A DNA stretch of 64,000 bases, from the NCBI RefSeq assembly GCF_026343185.1, contig NZ_JAPEMA010000001.1, positions 868,001-932,000 of the forward strand. Reading direction: 5' to 3'. Source of the stretch: Streptomyces sp. NBC_00091. Lineage in GTDB: Bacteria > Actinomycetota > Actinomycetes > Streptomycetales > Streptomycetaceae. The position numbers were made by a program, and so were the translations under genes. Below are positions 9,544-19,049 of this stretch, in pieces. Numbering within the stretch: the stretch's first letter is position 1; the number at the start of each line of letters is the position of its first letter. Below the pieces are notes generated by a model, which made no database searches, was not told where the DNA came from, and worked only from the letters and a program-made list of their open reading frames with translations.

Positions 9544-11162
9544 GAGCCCGCCCCCATGGCCAGCGCGGCCCCCCGGGCGATCCCGGTGCGCAGCTCGAGC
9601 GCGACGGCCACGTCCAGCACCTCGGGGCGCTCGCGGCCCCGCAGGTCGGCGACGGTCCAGGCGACCCGCAGCACCCGGTCCAGCCCCCGCGCGGTGAGCA
9701 GTCCGCGCTCCATGTCCCGCTCGGCCTGGGCCAGCGCGCCGGGGCCGGCCGGCCAGCGGGTGCGCAGCTCGTGCCCGGGCACCTCGGAGTTGAGCCGCCA
9801 CGGGGTGTCGGCGAGCCGGGCGGCGGCCCGCTCGCGGGCTTCGCGGACCCGGTCGGCGACGGTGGCGGTGGCCTCCCCCCGGCCGCCCCGGCCCAGCAGG
9901 TCGCAGCGGGTCACGGGCTCGACCTCGACCCGCAGGTCGACCCGGTCGAGGAGCGGCCCGGACAGCCGGGCCTGGTAGCGCCGGATCACCGAGGCGGGGC
10001 ACTCGCAGCCGGAGCCGTTCAGGGTGTGGCGGCCGCAGGGGCAGGGGTTCGCCGCGAGGACCATCAGGAACCGCGCGGGCAGCCGTACCACCCCGGCGGC
10101 CCTGGCGATGACCACGTGCCCGGCTTCCAGGGGCTGGCGCAGGGCGTCCAGCACCTTGCCGCTGAACTCCGCGGCCTCGTCCAGGAAGAGCACGCCCCGG
10201 TGGGCCAGGGAGACCGCTCCGGGCCTGGGAATCCCGGCCCCGCCGCCCACCAGCGACTGCATGGTCGCGGAGTGGTGCGGGGCGCAGTACGGGGGCCGGC
10301 CGACCAGCGGTTCGCCGGGCGGCAGGATTCCCGCGACCGAGTGGACGGCCGTCACCTCCAGGGAGTCCTGTCGGGTGAGCGGCGGCAGGATCCCGGGCAG
10401 CCGCTCGGCGAGCATCGTCTTGCCCGCGCCCGGGGGCCCGCTGAGGAAGAGGTGGTGGCCCCCGGAGGCCGCCACCTCCAGGGCCCGGCGGGCGCTGTGC
10501 TGGCCTGCCACGTCGGCGAGGTCGGGGAAGTCCCCGGCGTCGCCCCGGCCCGAGAGCCCCGTACCGAGTCCGGCGCCCGGCAGGACCAGCCCCGCCAGCA
10601 TCGGGTCGGGACGCCCCGCCCGCTCGGGCGGGTCCTCCTCGGGCACCACCCCGTCGGTCAGCACCGCGATCAGCTGCCGCAGGCTGCGCACCCCCAGCAC
10701 CGAGACGTCCGGGACCAGGGTGGCCTCGGCCGCGCACTGCTGGGGCACCACCACCTGCCGGTACCCGGCCTCGGCGGCGGCGAGCACGGCCGGGAGGATC
10801 CCCCGGACCGGGCGCACCCGGCCGTCGAGGCCCAGCTCCCCGATGAGCACGAGGTCGGCGATGGCTGCGGGGTCGACCACCTCGGCGGCCCCCAGGACCG
10901 CCGCGGCCACGGCCAAGTCGAAGTGGGCGCCGGCTTTCGGTACGGAGGCCGGGCTCAGCCCGACCGTGAGCTTCTTCTGCGGCCACTGGGCGCCGGAGTT
11001 CACCACCGCCGCCCGTACCCGGTCCCGGCTCTCGACCAGGGTCTTGTCGGGCAGCCCCACCAGGGTGAAGGCGGCCACCCCCGGTTCCAGGTCGGCCTGG
11101 ACCTCCACCAGTACGCCCTCGACGCCCACCAGGGCCACCGAGCAGGCCCGCGCGAACCCCAT
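9540..11162 (-). CDS. YifB/ComM-family Mg-chelatase-like AAA+ ATPase
   Basis: 540 residues: an N-terminal Lon-protease-like S5 domain, then an AAA+ domain with Walker A GPPGAGKT (about residues 245-252) and Walker B LFLDEAAEF, a Cys-rich insert CPCGRHTLNGSGCECP and a C-terminal Mg-chelatase subunit. ComM homologues are branch-migration helicases helping integrate foreign DNA. Overlaps yraN upstream and dprA downstream by a few bases, so yraN-yifB-dprA is one operon for DNA uptake or processing. Confidence 0.93.
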   Translation of the reverse strand: MGFARACSVALVGVEGVLVEVQADLEPGVAAFTLVGLPDKTLVESRDRVRAAVVNSGAQWPQKKLTVGLSPASVPKAGAHFDLAVAAAVLGAAEVVDPAAIADLVLIGELGLDGRVRPVRGILPAVLAAAEAGYRQVVVPQQCAAEATLVPDVSVLGVRSLRQLIAVLTDGVVPEEDPPERAGRPDPMLAGLVLPGAGLGTGLSGRGDAGDFPDLADVAGQHSARRALEVAASGGHHLFLSGPPGAGKTMLAERLPGILPPLTRQDSLEVTAVHSVAGILPPGEPLVGRPPYCAPHHSATMQSLVGGGAGIPRPGAVSLAHRGVLFLDEAAEFSGKVLDALRQPLEAGHVVIARAAGVVRLPARFLMVLAANPCPCGRHTLNGSGCECPASVIRRYQARLSGPLLDRVDLRVEVEPVTRCDLLGRGGRGEATATVADRVREARERAAARLADTPWRLNSEVPGHELRTRWPAGPGALAQAERDMERGLLTARGLDRVLRVAWTVADLRGRERPEVLDVAVALELRTGIARGAALAMGAGS

Positions 11163-11533
11163 CAGGCCGCCCCCCTGACGTGCTCCACCACGGGCGCTCC
11201 GCGCCGGGGCAGGAGGACCGCGACCAGGTCGATCCGCACTCCGCCGGTCGGCGGCCCCCCGTGGTCGGCGAGCCAGCGCCCGGCGAGCCTGCGCAGCCGC
11301 TCGGCCTTGCCGGCCCGGACGGCGGCCATCGGGTGCTCGAAGTCACCCCCGCGGCGCGTCTTGACCTCGCACACGACGAGGGCGTCCCCGTCGCGGGCGA
11401 CGATGTCGATCTCCCCGCTGCGGCACCGCCAGTTCCGGGCGATCACCGTCATCCCGGACTCGGTCAGCCTCCGCGCGGCGAGCTCCTCGCCGTACCGCCC
11501 CAATGCCTGCTGTGCCACGCCCTTCGCGTTCAT
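11162..11533 (-). CDS. YraN (UPF0102) endonuclease-like protein
   Basis: A 123-residue protein of the YraN family with the nuclease-like motif [21 protein letters not shown] (Asp, Glu and Lys of a PD-(D/E)xK fold), residues about 41-62. The biochemical role is unproven. It is first of three overlapping genes with yifB and dprA, which suggests a DNA-processing function. Confidence 0.92.
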   Translation of the reverse strand: MNAKGVAQQALGRYGEELAARRLTESGMTVIARNWRCRSGEIDIVARDGDALVVCEVKTRRGGDFEHPMAAVRAGKAERLRRLAGRWLADHGGPPTGGVRIDLVAVLLPRRGAPVVEHVRGAA

Positions 11534-11673
11534 CCGGCACCACCTCCGGCACCGACGGTCCCGCGAACCGGCCCAGCGAGTGGATCTTGGTGGACAACCA
11601 GGGCGTTGTGGACAACCCGCTCACCCCCCAGGGTGAACCGCCGGCGGATCAGCCCGGCGGATCAGCCCGCGGA

Positions 11674-11994
11674 TCAGCCCGGCAGGTCGCCGCCCGGCAG
11701 CTCGAGGTCGCTCTTGTTGAGCTCCTCGATGTTCACGTCCTTGAAGGTCAGCACCCGGACCTGCTTCACGAAGCGGGCGGGCCGGTACATGTCCCAGACC
11801 CAGGCGTCGGCCATCGAGACCTCGAAGAAGACCTCCCCCTGGACCGAGTGCACCTGCATCTCATAGTCGTTGGTGAGGTAGAAACGACGTTCGGTCTCGA
11901 TCACGTACTTGAACAGCCCGACGACGTCGCGGTACTCGCGATAGAGCTTCAGCTCCATCTCGGTCTCGTACTTCTCGAGGTCCTCGGCGCTCAT
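11674..11994 (-). CDS. Conserved DUF2469 protein
   Basis: A 106-residue acidic protein rich in aromatic residues (ETEMELKLYREYRD, AWVWDMYRPARF, VLTFKDVNIEELNKSDLELP). Matches the actinobacterial DUF2469 family in size and start; no function is known. The ATG at 11994 is preceded by AAGGGGA. Follows the NUDIX gene by 55 bases. Confidence 0.9.
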   Translation of the reverse strand: MSAEDLEKYETEMELKLYREYRDVVGLFKYVIETERRFYLTNDYEMQVHSVQGEVFFEVSMADAWVWDMYRPARFVKQVRVLTFKDVNIEELNKSDLELPGGDLPG

Positions 11995-12049
11995 GGCATG
12001 TTCCCCTTCAGCCGTGCGTCCCCCTATTGTGCGCCAGCGCCGTGCGCCC

Positions 12050-12553
12050 CTAAACGATTTCGGGGGCGAGGACCACCGGAGCGCCCGGAGGACCGTCGTC
12101 GAGCAGCGTCCGGAGCAGCTCGGCCAGTCTGGTCGGGTACACCGTCTCACGGGCCGCGAGAAGTTCCTCGGAGGTCCACCATCTGGCCCCCGTGACGCTG
12201 CGCCGCTCCAGCTCGGTGAGGCCGCCCATCCCGGTCGCGGTCTGGGCGGTCCGGGCCAGGAAGTACCACTCGTCCTGTTCCCAGCGCCTGCCGTCGAAGG
12301 GGAAGGCGCAGTACCGGTGCCACAGCACCGGCCCCAGCTCCACGTCCGTGATCCCGGTCTCCTCCGCCAGCTCCCGCAGGGCGGCCTGTTCCCGGGTCTC
12401 GCCGCCCTCCAGCCCGCCGCCGGGGGTGAACCACCAGTCGTCGGCGGGATCGTCCGGCTCGCAGCCGTGCAGCAGCAGGATCCGGTCCTCGGGATCGAGG
12501 AGGATCACCCGTGAGACCTTCCGCGGAGGGGTCCCCGCCGGCTCAGCGGCCAT
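12050..12553 (-). CDS. NUDIX hydrolase
   Basis: A 167-residue hydrolase with the NUDIX box GGLEGGETREQAALRELAEE beginning near residue 50, preceded by WWFTPGGG. The substrate cannot be told from sequence; a nucleoside diphosphate derivative is usual. The ATG at 12553 overlaps the end of the upstream signal peptidase gene by 11 bases, so the two are coupled. In S. lividans the fourth sip gene also leads an operon with unrelated downstream genes. Confidence 0.9.
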   Translation of the reverse strand: MAAEPAGTPPRKVSRVILLDPEDRILLLHGCEPDDPADDWWFTPGGGLEGGETREQAALRELAEETGITDVELGPVLWHRYCAFPFDGRRWEQDEWYFLARTAQTATGMGGLTELERRSVTGARWWTSEELLAARETVYPTRLAELLRTLLDDGPPGAPVVLAPEIV

Positions 12554-13301
12554 CGGAGCCCGCCCGCCCGCGCCCACGTCCCCGGAGCCGTGCGAGCGGC
12601 CCGTAGGCACCGCCCAGCACCACCAGGGCGCCTCCTGCCAGTACCGCGGCCACCTGGAGCCGCAGCGGCCCGTGGCCGGAGATCCCGCCGGGCATGGCGG
12701 CGAAGACCTGCGGCCGCTCGAGCGTCTTCACGGACGGCCAGGCCAGGGCGTCGACCCGGGCGACGACCGCCGACCGGGGCACCGTCCCCTGACCGCTCTC
12801 CTGCAGGTGCGCCCGGGAGTCCAGCGAGCCCCCGCGCCGGTCGCCCATCAGGAAGAGGTTGCCCTCGGGCACCTTCACCTCGAACGAGGTCGTCCCCGCG
12901 GCCGCCGCGTCGCCGCCCGACCGGTCGACGTACGGCTCGTCAAGCGGCTTGCCGTTCAGGGTCACCCCGCCGCCCTTGCCGCAGCAGGCGACGGTGTCGC
13001 CGCCCACGGCCACGACCCGCTTGAGCATGGGCGAACTGCCCCACACGGTGTCGGTGAAGACGACCACGTCCCCGCGCCGCACCTCGCCGCCGCCGATCCG
13101 CTGCGCCAGCACCCGGTCGCCCGGCTGCACCGTCGGCACCATCGAGTCGGTCGGCACCGTGTACGGCTGGTACACCAGCGCTCCCCAGACGAAACCGCCC
13201 AGGAAGAGCACAAAGCCGATGGCCACGGCGATCCCCGACAATGTGTTGCCGAGGCCGCCGCGGCCATCCTTGCGCTCGCGTATTGCCTGCGTTCCGCCCA
13301 T
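12543..13301 (-). CDS. Type I signal peptidase (fourth of four)
   Basis: 252 residues. An N-terminal membrane segment (about 20-42), then the Ser motif VPTDSMVPTV, the Lys motif MLKRVVAVGGD, and a final box MGDRRGGSLDSR in which Arg replaces the His or Asn of the other copies. A second hydrophobic stretch near residue 215 (LQVAAVLAGGALVVLGGAY) predicts a C-terminal anchor. It removes signal peptides from exported preproteins at the outer membrane face. A 44-base gap separates it from the previous sip gene. Likely sipZ-equivalent by position. Confidence 0.93.
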   Translation of the reverse strand: MGGTQAIRERKDGRGGLGNTLSGIAVAIGFVLFLGGFVWGALVYQPYTVPTDSMVPTVQPGDRVLAQRIGGGEVRRGDVVVFTDTVWGSSPMLKRVVAVGGDTVACCGKGGGVTLNGKPLDEPYVDRSGGDAAAAGTTSFEVKVPEGNLFLMGDRRGGSLDSRAHLQESGQGTVPRSAVVARVDALAWPSVKTLERPQVFAAMPGGISGHGPLRLQVAAVLAGGALVVLGGAYGPLARLRGRGRGRAGSDGR

Positions 13302-13345
13302 TGCAGCGCCCCCACACCTCGGAGATCGTCGACCTGGGCGGCACC

Positions 13346-14251
13346 CTACCGGGCGGTACGCCCCTTGGTCAGCCTCCGCCGGCGCCACATGACGAGGGGC
13401 ACGGCCCCGACGAGTCCCAGCGCGGCCGGGGCGACCCCGGCCGGGCCCAGCCCACTGGCCTGCGGCGAGTGCAACGGCGCCGGGGGCTGCTTGCCGATGC
13501 CCGGCTGGTCGAAGGTGTCCGGAACGGGGAGCGTGGACCAGCGGGTGACCGGCCACGCGACCACCACGGCCCGCCCGACGACGTCCTTGACCGGCACGAA
13601 GCCCTGGGTGGAGTCCTGCTGGTGGTAACGGGAGTCCTGGGAGTTCTGGCGGTGGTCGCCCATCACCCAGATCTTGCCCTTGGGCACGGTGATCGGACCG
13701 AAGGGGAAGTCGTCGCACGCGCTGTTCCCGGGGAAGATGTACGGCTCGTCCAGCGCCTTGCCGTTGACGACGACCGGTCCCCCCTTCTTGCACTCCACGG
13801 TGTCCCCGCCGATGGCGATGGTCCGCTTGATCAGGTCCTTCTCGTCGGCGGACGGCATCAGACCGATCTTGCTGAGGATCTGCTGCGCGAAGTTGGGATC
13901 CGGGGTGGCCTCCCCGGCCAGCCAGTTCGCGGGGTCGTGGAAGACCACGACCTCGCCGCGCTCGGGCTCCGAGCCGAACCACGGGGTCAGCTTGTCCACG
14001 AGTACCCGGTCACCGCGCTGCAAGGTGTTCTGCATCGAGTCGGACGGGATCGAGAACGCCTGCACCAGGAAGGTCTTGATCAGCAGGGCCAGCAGCAGGG
14101 CGATACCGATGAGGAGCGGGAGCTCCTTCCAGAAGGAACGGTGCGGCCGCTCCTCGGCCCCGCCCTCCTCGGTCTCGTGCCCGACGGCGTCGTCCGGCCG
14201 CTCCTCGCCCTCATCGCGTCCGGATCGTGCGCCTACCGCCACATCCCCCAC
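13346..14251 (-). CDS. Type I signal peptidase (third of four)
   Basis: 301 residues. Membrane segment about residues 45-65, Ser motif IPSDSMQNTL, Lys motif LIKRTIAIGGD, and box MGDHRQNSQDSR. A C-terminal hydrophobic segment ending in Arg-rich MWRRRR predicts a second anchor. I chose the GTG at 14251, with GAGGAG 5 bases upstream, over a GTG two codons earlier that directly abuts the Shine-Dalgarno. Confidence 0.93.
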   Translation of the reverse strand: MGDVAVGARSGRDEGEERPDDAVGHETEEGGAEERPHRSFWKELPLLIGIALLLALLIKTFLVQAFSIPSDSMQNTLQRGDRVLVDKLTPWFGSEPERGEVVVFHDPANWLAGEATPDPNFAQQILSKIGLMPSADEKDLIKRTIAIGGDTVECKKGGPVVVNGKALDEPYIFPGNSACDDFPFGPITVPKGKIWVMGDHRQNSQDSRYHQQDSTQGFVPVKDVVGRAVVVAWPVTRWSTLPVPDTFDQPGIGKQPPAPLHSPQASGLGPAGVAPAALGLVGAVPLVMWRRRRLTKGRTAR

Positions 14252-14356
14252 ATCCACTCCTCACTCGGAAAACCGCCGCCCGCACCGGATCCGACACGGG
14301 CCCTCCCCTCCCTTAACGAGCGGGAGTTCCCTAAGGCGCGGGAGACCGGGACCACA

Positions 14357-15316
14357 CTATGCGAACAGCGTGCCCCGGCGGCGCCGACCGGGCCCGCGAC
14401 GGCGCCCGCCGCGTACGGGATCCGGCACCGAGAGGAAGGTCGCGGGCTGATCGAGTCCGCGCCAGTGGTCGAAGGGCCAGGCGATCACCACGGCCCGCCC
14501 CACCACGCCCTTCTCGTCGATGGTGCCCTCGAAGGCCTCGTCGAGGTGGTAGCGGGAATCGGCCGAGTTGGCGCGGTGGTCGCCCATCACGAAGATCCGC
14601 CCGGCCGGTACGCGCACCTCGAAGCGGATCTCGGAAGGAGCGTTGCCCGGTGACACGTAAGGCTCATCGAGCGGCGCGCCGTTGACGGTCACGCGGCCCC
14701 GGGCGTCGCAGCACTGGACGGTGTCCCCGCCGATGCCGACGACCCGCTTGATCAGATCCTGCTCGTCCGCCGAGGGCAGCAGGCCGATGAAGGTCAGGGC
14801 CTGCTTGATCTGCTTGAGCCCGGCCGGGTCCTGGGCGGGCCTGGCGGCCTCGCCCCTGAGCCAGCCGCCCGGGTCCTTGAACACCACGACGTCGCCCCGC
14901 TCGATCTTCGAGCCGAACCACGGCGTCAGCTTGTCCACCAGTACCCGGTCCCCGATCCGGATCGTCTGCTCCATGGAGCCGGACGGGATGAAGAAGGCCT
15001 GTACGAGGAAGGTCTTGAGCACCAGGGCTATGCACAGCGCGACCGCCACCAGCAGCGGCAACTCGCCCACCCGCCGGGTACGCCTGCGCCGCCGGACCTT
15101 GCGCGCCAGCCGGCGCCGCTCGGCCCGCCCGCCGCCCTCCGCCGCCGGCTCCGCCACGGGATCCGGCGAAGGCCCCGCTTTCGGCTTGGGGGCCTTGGGG
15201 GGCTTCGGAGCTTTGGCAGGCTCGGGAGGCTTCGGCCTCGACCGCGGACGCTCTGGTTCCGGTTCCCGCCCGGGTTCCGGCCGGCCCGCGCCCCTCGGCC
15301 GCCCCCGGCTACCCAT
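14357..15316 (-). CDS. Type I signal peptidase (second of four)
   Basis: 319 residues, longer than its neighbours because of a Pro/Lys/Arg-rich cytoplasmic N-terminus of about 80 residues (repeats of PKAPK type). Then a membrane segment, the Ser motif IPSGSMEQTI, Lys motif LIKRVVGIGGD and box MGDHRANSADSR. The C-terminus is Arg/Gly-rich with no second membrane span. The ATG overlaps the previous sip stop by 8 bases. Confidence 0.93.
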   Translation of the reverse strand: MGSRGRPRGAGRPEPGREPEPERPRSRPKPPEPAKAPKPPKAPKPKAGPSPDPVAEPAAEGGGRAERRRLARKVRRRRRTRRVGELPLLVAVALCIALVLKTFLVQAFFIPSGSMEQTIRIGDRVLVDKLTPWFGSKIERGDVVVFKDPGGWLRGEAARPAQDPAGLKQIKQALTFIGLLPSADEQDLIKRVVGIGGDTVQCCDARGRVTVNGAPLDEPYVSPGNAPSEIRFEVRVPAGRIFVMGDHRANSADSRYHLDEAFEGTIDEKGVVGRAVVIAWPFDHWRGLDQPATFLSVPDPVRGGRRRGPGRRRRGTLFA

Positions 15317-16097
15317 GCGAGCCGTCCCCGCCCCGCGCCCCGGGCACCGAACCCCAGCGCGACACCGGCCAGCCGATCCAGTCGGCCCGCCCGATAACCT
15401 TCTCCACCGGCACCATCCCCCCGCCCGGCTCCCCCAGGTGGTCCCGGGAGTCCCGGGACTGGGACCGGTGATCGCCCATGACCCACAGGGTCCCCAGGGG
15501 TACGACGATCCGGAAGGGCACCTTCGAGGGCGTGTCACCGGGGTGCACGTACGGCTCCGCCAGCGGGACCCCGTTGACCTGGATCCGGCCCCCCGCGTCG
15601 CAGCACACCACGTCGTCCCCGCCGACGCCCACGACCCGCTTCACGAAGTCGGTGTCGGAGGGCTCCGCGAGCCCGAGCGCCGCGAACGCCCCGTGCAGGG
15701 CGTCGCCGACCGGGTTCCCGCCCGCGGGTTCCCGTACGAAGGACCCGGCGCCGTCGAAGACCACCACGTCCCCCCGCTGCGGCACGCCGCCGAAACGGTA
15801 CGCCAGCTTGTTGACCAGGACCCGGTCCCCCACCTGCAGGGTCGGCTCCATGGACCGGCTCGGGATCTGGAAGGGCTGGACGACGAAGTTGCCGAGCAGC
15901 AGCAGGAAGACGGCGCAGAGCACCCCGAGCAGTCCGGCCCGCCGCCAGGGCCGCGAAGCGGCACGCTCCCCGAAGGACGCGGAACGGGAAACCGCCGAGC
16001 GGGAAAACGCAGAGCGGGAAAACACAGAACGCGGCCGCCCCTCCCCCTGTTCGGGGGAGGAGTGGCCGCGCTGTGTGAGCTCTGCTTCGGTGTCCAT
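15309..16097 (-). CDS. Type I signal peptidase (first of four)
   Basis: 262 residues. A Ser/Arg-rich N-terminus contains a near repeat (SRSAFSRSAVSRSA), then one membrane span (about 53-72), Ser motif IPSRSMEPTL, Lys motif FVKRVVGVGGD and box MGDHRSQSRDSR. No C-terminal span is evident. It begins the four-gene sip array directly after rplS. Tandem sipW-X-Y-Z genes are established for S. lividans and S. coelicolor; assigning single letters here is by position only. Confidence 0.93.
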   Translation of the reverse strand: MDTEAELTQRGHSSPEQGEGRPRSVFSRSAFSRSAVSRSASFGERAASRPWRRAGLLGVLCAVFLLLLGNFVVQPFQIPSRSMEPTLQVGDRVLVNKLAYRFGGVPQRGDVVVFDGAGSFVREPAGGNPVGDALHGAFAALGLAEPSDTDFVKRVVGVGGDDVVCCDAGGRIQVNGVPLAEPYVHPGDTPSKVPFRIVVPLGTLWVMGDHRSQSRDSRDHLGEPGGGMVPVEKVIGRADWIGWPVSRWGSVPGARGGDGSHG

Positions 16098-16141
16098 CGG
16101 GGGCGAGCCTATCCGGCCGTCCCCAGGGCCCGGAGAGGAGA

Positions 16142-16492
16142 TCAGCGGTCGCGCTTCTCCTTGATCTTCGCGGCCTTGCCGCGGAGCTCACGGAGGAAGT
16201 ACAGCTTGGCGCGACGCACGTCACCGCGGGTGACGAGCTCGATCTTCTCGAAGATCGGGGAGTGGACCGGGAAGGTACGCTCCACGCCGACGCTGAAGGA
16301 GACCTTGCGAACGGTGAAGGTCTCGGAGACGCCAGAGCCCTGGCGACGGATGACAACGCCCTTGAACTGCTGGATACGGGAGCGGTTGCCCTCGATCACG
16401 CGGACGTGCACGTTGATCGTGTCACCCGGGCGGAAGGCCGGGACGTCGGTGCGCAGGGAGGCGGCGTTGACGCCATCGAGCAGGTGAGACAT
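16142..16492 (-). CDS. rplS: 50S ribosomal protein L19
   Basis: A 116-residue L19 of normal size at the 30S-50S interface. Characteristic stretches: [37 protein letters not shown] and [18 protein letters not shown]. The ATG at 16492 fits the family N-terminus. The rpsP-KH-rimM-trmD-rplS order is the usual one. Confidence 0.96.
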   Translation of the reverse strand: MSHLLDGVNAASLRTDVPAFRPGDTINVHVRVIEGNRSRIQQFKGVVIRRQGSGVSETFTVRKVSFSVGVERTFPVHSPIFEKIELVTRGDVRRAKLYFLRELRGKAAKIKEKRDR

Positions 16493-16624
16493 GTTGTTCG
16501 TCTGCTTTCTTCGCACGACGCCACAGGTCGCCGGTGCGGGTTTCCGTAGAGAATTCGGGAGCCGTGGAACTCGTGGACGACTGTCCCCCTGTGGCAGGGG
16601 CGCACTCGAGCACACAGCAGCCGC

Positions 16625-17446
16625 CTATTCTTCCACGTCCTGCGGCTTGCGCCAAAATCGGCCGTCTCCGGTCGGCCTCCAGCCCAGGATGCTCAGGATC
16701 TCCCGGTCCTTCTTGTCGAAGGCGGAGGCCTCGCAGCGCTCGATCAGGTCGGGGCGGTTCTGCGCGGTACGGCGGAAGGCCTCGTCCCGGCGCCAGCGGG
16801 CGATCTTCCCGTGGTGGCCGCTGAGCAGCACCTCGGGGATCCCGCGGCCGCGCCACTGGGGCGGCTTGGTGTAGACGGGGCCCTCCAGCAGGTTGGCCAT
16901 CTCGCCGGGGGCGAAGGAGTCGTCCCGGTGCGATTCGGCGTTGCCGAGCACCCCGGGCAGCAGCCGGGCCACGGCCTCGGTGACGACCAGCACGGCCGCC
17001 TCCCCGCCCGCCAGGACGTAGTCGCCGATGGAGACCTCGTAGACCGGCATCCGCGTCGCGTACTCGTCCATGACGCGGCGGTCGATGCCCTCGTACCGGG
17101 CCGGTGTGAAGATCAGCCAGGGGCGCTCGGAGAGCTCGACGGCCAGTTCCTGGGTGAAGGGCCGGCCGCTGGGCGTGGGGACGACCATGACCGGGCCGTG
17201 CGCGCCGGCCTCGTAGCCGTCGGCCAGCGCCGAGTCGAGGGCCTCGCCCCAGGGGTCGGTCTTCATGACCATGCCGGGGCCGCCGCCGTAGGGGGTGTCG
17301 TCGACCGTGTTGTGCCGGTCGTACGTCCATTCCCGCAGGTCGTGGACGTGCACCTCGAGCTGCCCGCGCGCACGGGCCTTGCCGACGAGGGAGACGTTCA
17401 GCGGCTCCAGGTACTCGGGGAAGATCGTGACGACGTCGAGACGCAT
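16625..17446 (-). CDS. trmD: tRNA (guanine37-N1)-methyltransferase
   Basis: A 273-residue SPOUT (knotted) methyltransferase that modifies G37 of tRNAs reading C-starting codons and prevents frameshifts. Motifs: [40 protein letters not shown], and the SAM-binding knot SIGDYVLAGGEAA. The start overlaps the rimM stop by one base (TGATG). Confidence 0.96.
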   Translation of the reverse strand: MRLDVVTIFPEYLEPLNVSLVGKARARGQLEVHVHDLREWTYDRHNTVDDTPYGGGPGMVMKTDPWGEALDSALADGYEAGAHGPVMVVPTPSGRPFTQELAVELSERPWLIFTPARYEGIDRRVMDEYATRMPVYEVSIGDYVLAGGEAAVLVVTEAVARLLPGVLGNAESHRDDSFAPGEMANLLEGPVYTKPPQWRGRGIPEVLLSGHHGKIARWRRDEAFRRTAQNRPDLIERCEASAFDKKDREILSILGWRPTGDGRFWRKPQDVEE

Positions 17447-17997
17447 CAGGCTTCTTCCCCGTTGTCACGCGTGGAGACGATCTCTGCGCGGTCGTCGATC
17501 AGCCCGGGCGGCGGGGTGATGACGCAGCGCTGCTCCTCCAGGTCGATCTCGGCGACGATCTCCTCGACGAAGGGGATCATGACCTCGGTGCCGTCCGGGC
17601 GCTCGACGATGAACAGGTCCTGCGAGGGCAGGTGGGAGATCTCGGTGATCCGGCCGATCTCGGTGCCGTCCTCGAGCACGACGTCCAGGTCCATGAGCTG
17701 GTGGTCGTAGTACTCGTCGGGCTCCTCGGGCAGCTCCGCCGGGTCCACGTCCGCGATCAGCAGGGTGTTGCGCAGGGCCTCGGCACCGGTGCGGTCCTTG
17801 ACGCCCACGAACCGCAGCAGCAGCCGGCTGCTGTGCACCCGGCCCGTCTCGATGGTCAGCGGGCCCACGGATGCCGGTTCGGTCCGGAGCACGGCGCCGG
17901 GGCTGAGCCTCAGCTCGGGCTCGTCGGTCCGCACCTCGACGGTGACCTCACCCTTGATCCCGTGGGCGCGGCCGATCCGCGCGACTACCAGCTCCAC
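17446..17997 (-). CDS. rimM: 16S rRNA processing protein RimM
   Basis: A 183-residue assembly factor for the 30S head. The N-terminal RimM domain starts [21 protein letters not shown]; the C-terminal PRC-barrel includes [16 protein letters not shown] and [11 protein letters not shown] chose the GTG at 17997, with AAGGGG about 7 bases upstream, over a TTG eight codons earlier. A strong hairpin lies between the KH gene and this one. Confidence 0.94.
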   Translation of the reverse strand: MELVVARIGRAHGIKGEVTVEVRTDEPELRLSPGAVLRTEPASVGPLTIETGRVHSSRLLLRFVGVKDRTGAEALRNTLLIADVDPAELPEEPDEYYDHQLMDLDVVLEDGTEIGRITEISHLPSQDLFIVERPDGTEVMIPFVEEIVAEIDLEEQRCVITPPPGLIDDRAEIVSTRDNGEEA

Positions 17998-18105
17998 TGT
18001 CTCGCCCCTTTTTGCGGCCAAACCGCCGCCGCTCTCGCGGAGGTGGTTCCTCTCCGTCGTGGTTACTCAATCTACGGTTGCTCCTGCCCGTGGGCAGAAA
18101 CGACT

Positions 18106-18142
18106 CGGGCCGGGGTGGGCGGCGAACGCCCTCCCCGGCCCG
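18106..18142 (-). terminator. Strong hairpin between the KH gene and rimM
   Basis: 16-bp arms at 18106-18121 and 18127-18142 with one mismatch and a 5-base loop. It lies just past the KH-protein stop, so it probably reduces read-through into rimM. Confidence 0.6.
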
Positions 18143-18160
18143 TGCCGGTGATTCAACTAC

Positions 18161-18400
18161 TCAGCGGACCTGGTCCACGTCGACGAGGTCGACGCGGATC
18201 CCGCGGCCGCCGATGGCGCCCACGACGGTACGCAGAGCACGTGCGGTGCGGCCGTTGCGGCCGATCACCTTGCCGAGGTCATCCGGGTGGACCCGGACCT
18301 CGAGCACCTGCCCGCGCCGCAGGTTGCGCGAGGCGACCTGCACGTCGTCGGGGTTGTCCACAATGCCCTTTACGAGGTGCTCAAGAGCCTCCTCGAGCAT
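18161..18400 (-). CDS. KH-domain RNA-binding protein (KhpA-like)
   Basis: A 79-residue single KH domain with the GxxG loop GRNG inside DLGKVIGRNGRTARALR (about residues 41-57). KhpA homologues bind RNA, often as a dimer with KhpB. It follows rpsP by two bases, an almost universal position in actinobacteria and firmicutes. Confidence 0.93.
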   Translation of the reverse strand: MLEEALEHLVKGIVDNPDDVQVASRNLRRGQVLEVRVHPDDLGKVIGRNGRTARALRTVVGAIGGRGIRVDLVDVDQVR

Positions 18401-18402
18401 GA

Positions 18403-18840
18403 TCAGGCCTCGGTCGACTCGGCGGCGGCCTCAGCCTCGTCCGCCTTCTTGTCGGCCTTCTTCTTCTGCGTGATGGCCTCGCCCTTGCCCTCGCCGATGC
18501 CCTCGAGGGCCTTGGCGAACTCGTCGAAGGTGCGACGCTTGTCTTCCTTCGTCGCCGGCTGCAGCAGCGGCGCCGGGGCCGGGAGGCCCTTGTGCGCCTG
18601 CCAGTCACCGGTGAGCTTCAGGATGGCGAGGACGGCCTCGGTGGGCTGGGCGCCCACGGACAGCCAGTACTGCGCGCGCTCGGCGTCGACCTCGATGCGC
18701 GAGGGGTTGTACGTCGGCTGGTAGATGCCGATCTCCTCGATCGCGCGGCCGTCCCGGCGGGTGCGGGCGTCGGCGACGACGATGCGGTAGTGAGGGGAGC
18801 GGATCTTACCGAGGCGCTTGAGCTTGATCTTGACTGCCAC
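18403..18840 (-). CDS. rpsP: 30S ribosomal protein S16
   Basis: A 145-residue S16. The core of about 80 residues ([20 protein letters not shown]) is followed by an actinobacterial C-terminal extension rich in Lys, Glu and Ala, ending [10 protein letters not shown]. First gene of the rpsP-KH-rimM-trmD-rplS group. Confidence 0.95.
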   Translation of the reverse strand: MAVKIKLKRLGKIRSPHYRIVVADARTRRDGRAIEEIGIYQPTYNPSRIEVDAERAQYWLSVGAQPTEAVLAILKLTGDWQAHKGLPAPAPLLQPATKEDKRRTFDEFAKALEGIGEGKGEAITQKKKADKKADEAEAAAESTEA

Positions 18841-19017
18841 TGGAGTGGTGTCTCCTGAACTTGACGTGGTTGGGCACTTGAGATGCCACGTGGGGTTGCG
18901 GTACTCGGGTGCCCGATGGACGCGTCAGCCGGAGGAGAGAGGGGTCCTATGCGACTGTCGAGTACAGCTGCCCATTGTGCCACACGCCCGTGCTGCTTCC
19001 GATCCGGGGCGACCACC

Positions 19018-19043
19018 CCCCGGCGGCCCGTACCGCCGCCGGG
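19018..19043 (-). terminator. Hairpin 3' of the SprT-like gene
   Basis: Arms 19018-19025 and 19036-19043 (cccggcgg and complement) begin 7 bases past the stop of the SprT-like gene. A short GC-rich terminator candidate. The rest of 18841-19049 shows no gene and should hold the rpsP promoter. Confidence 0.45.
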
Positions 19044-19049
19044 CCCGCG

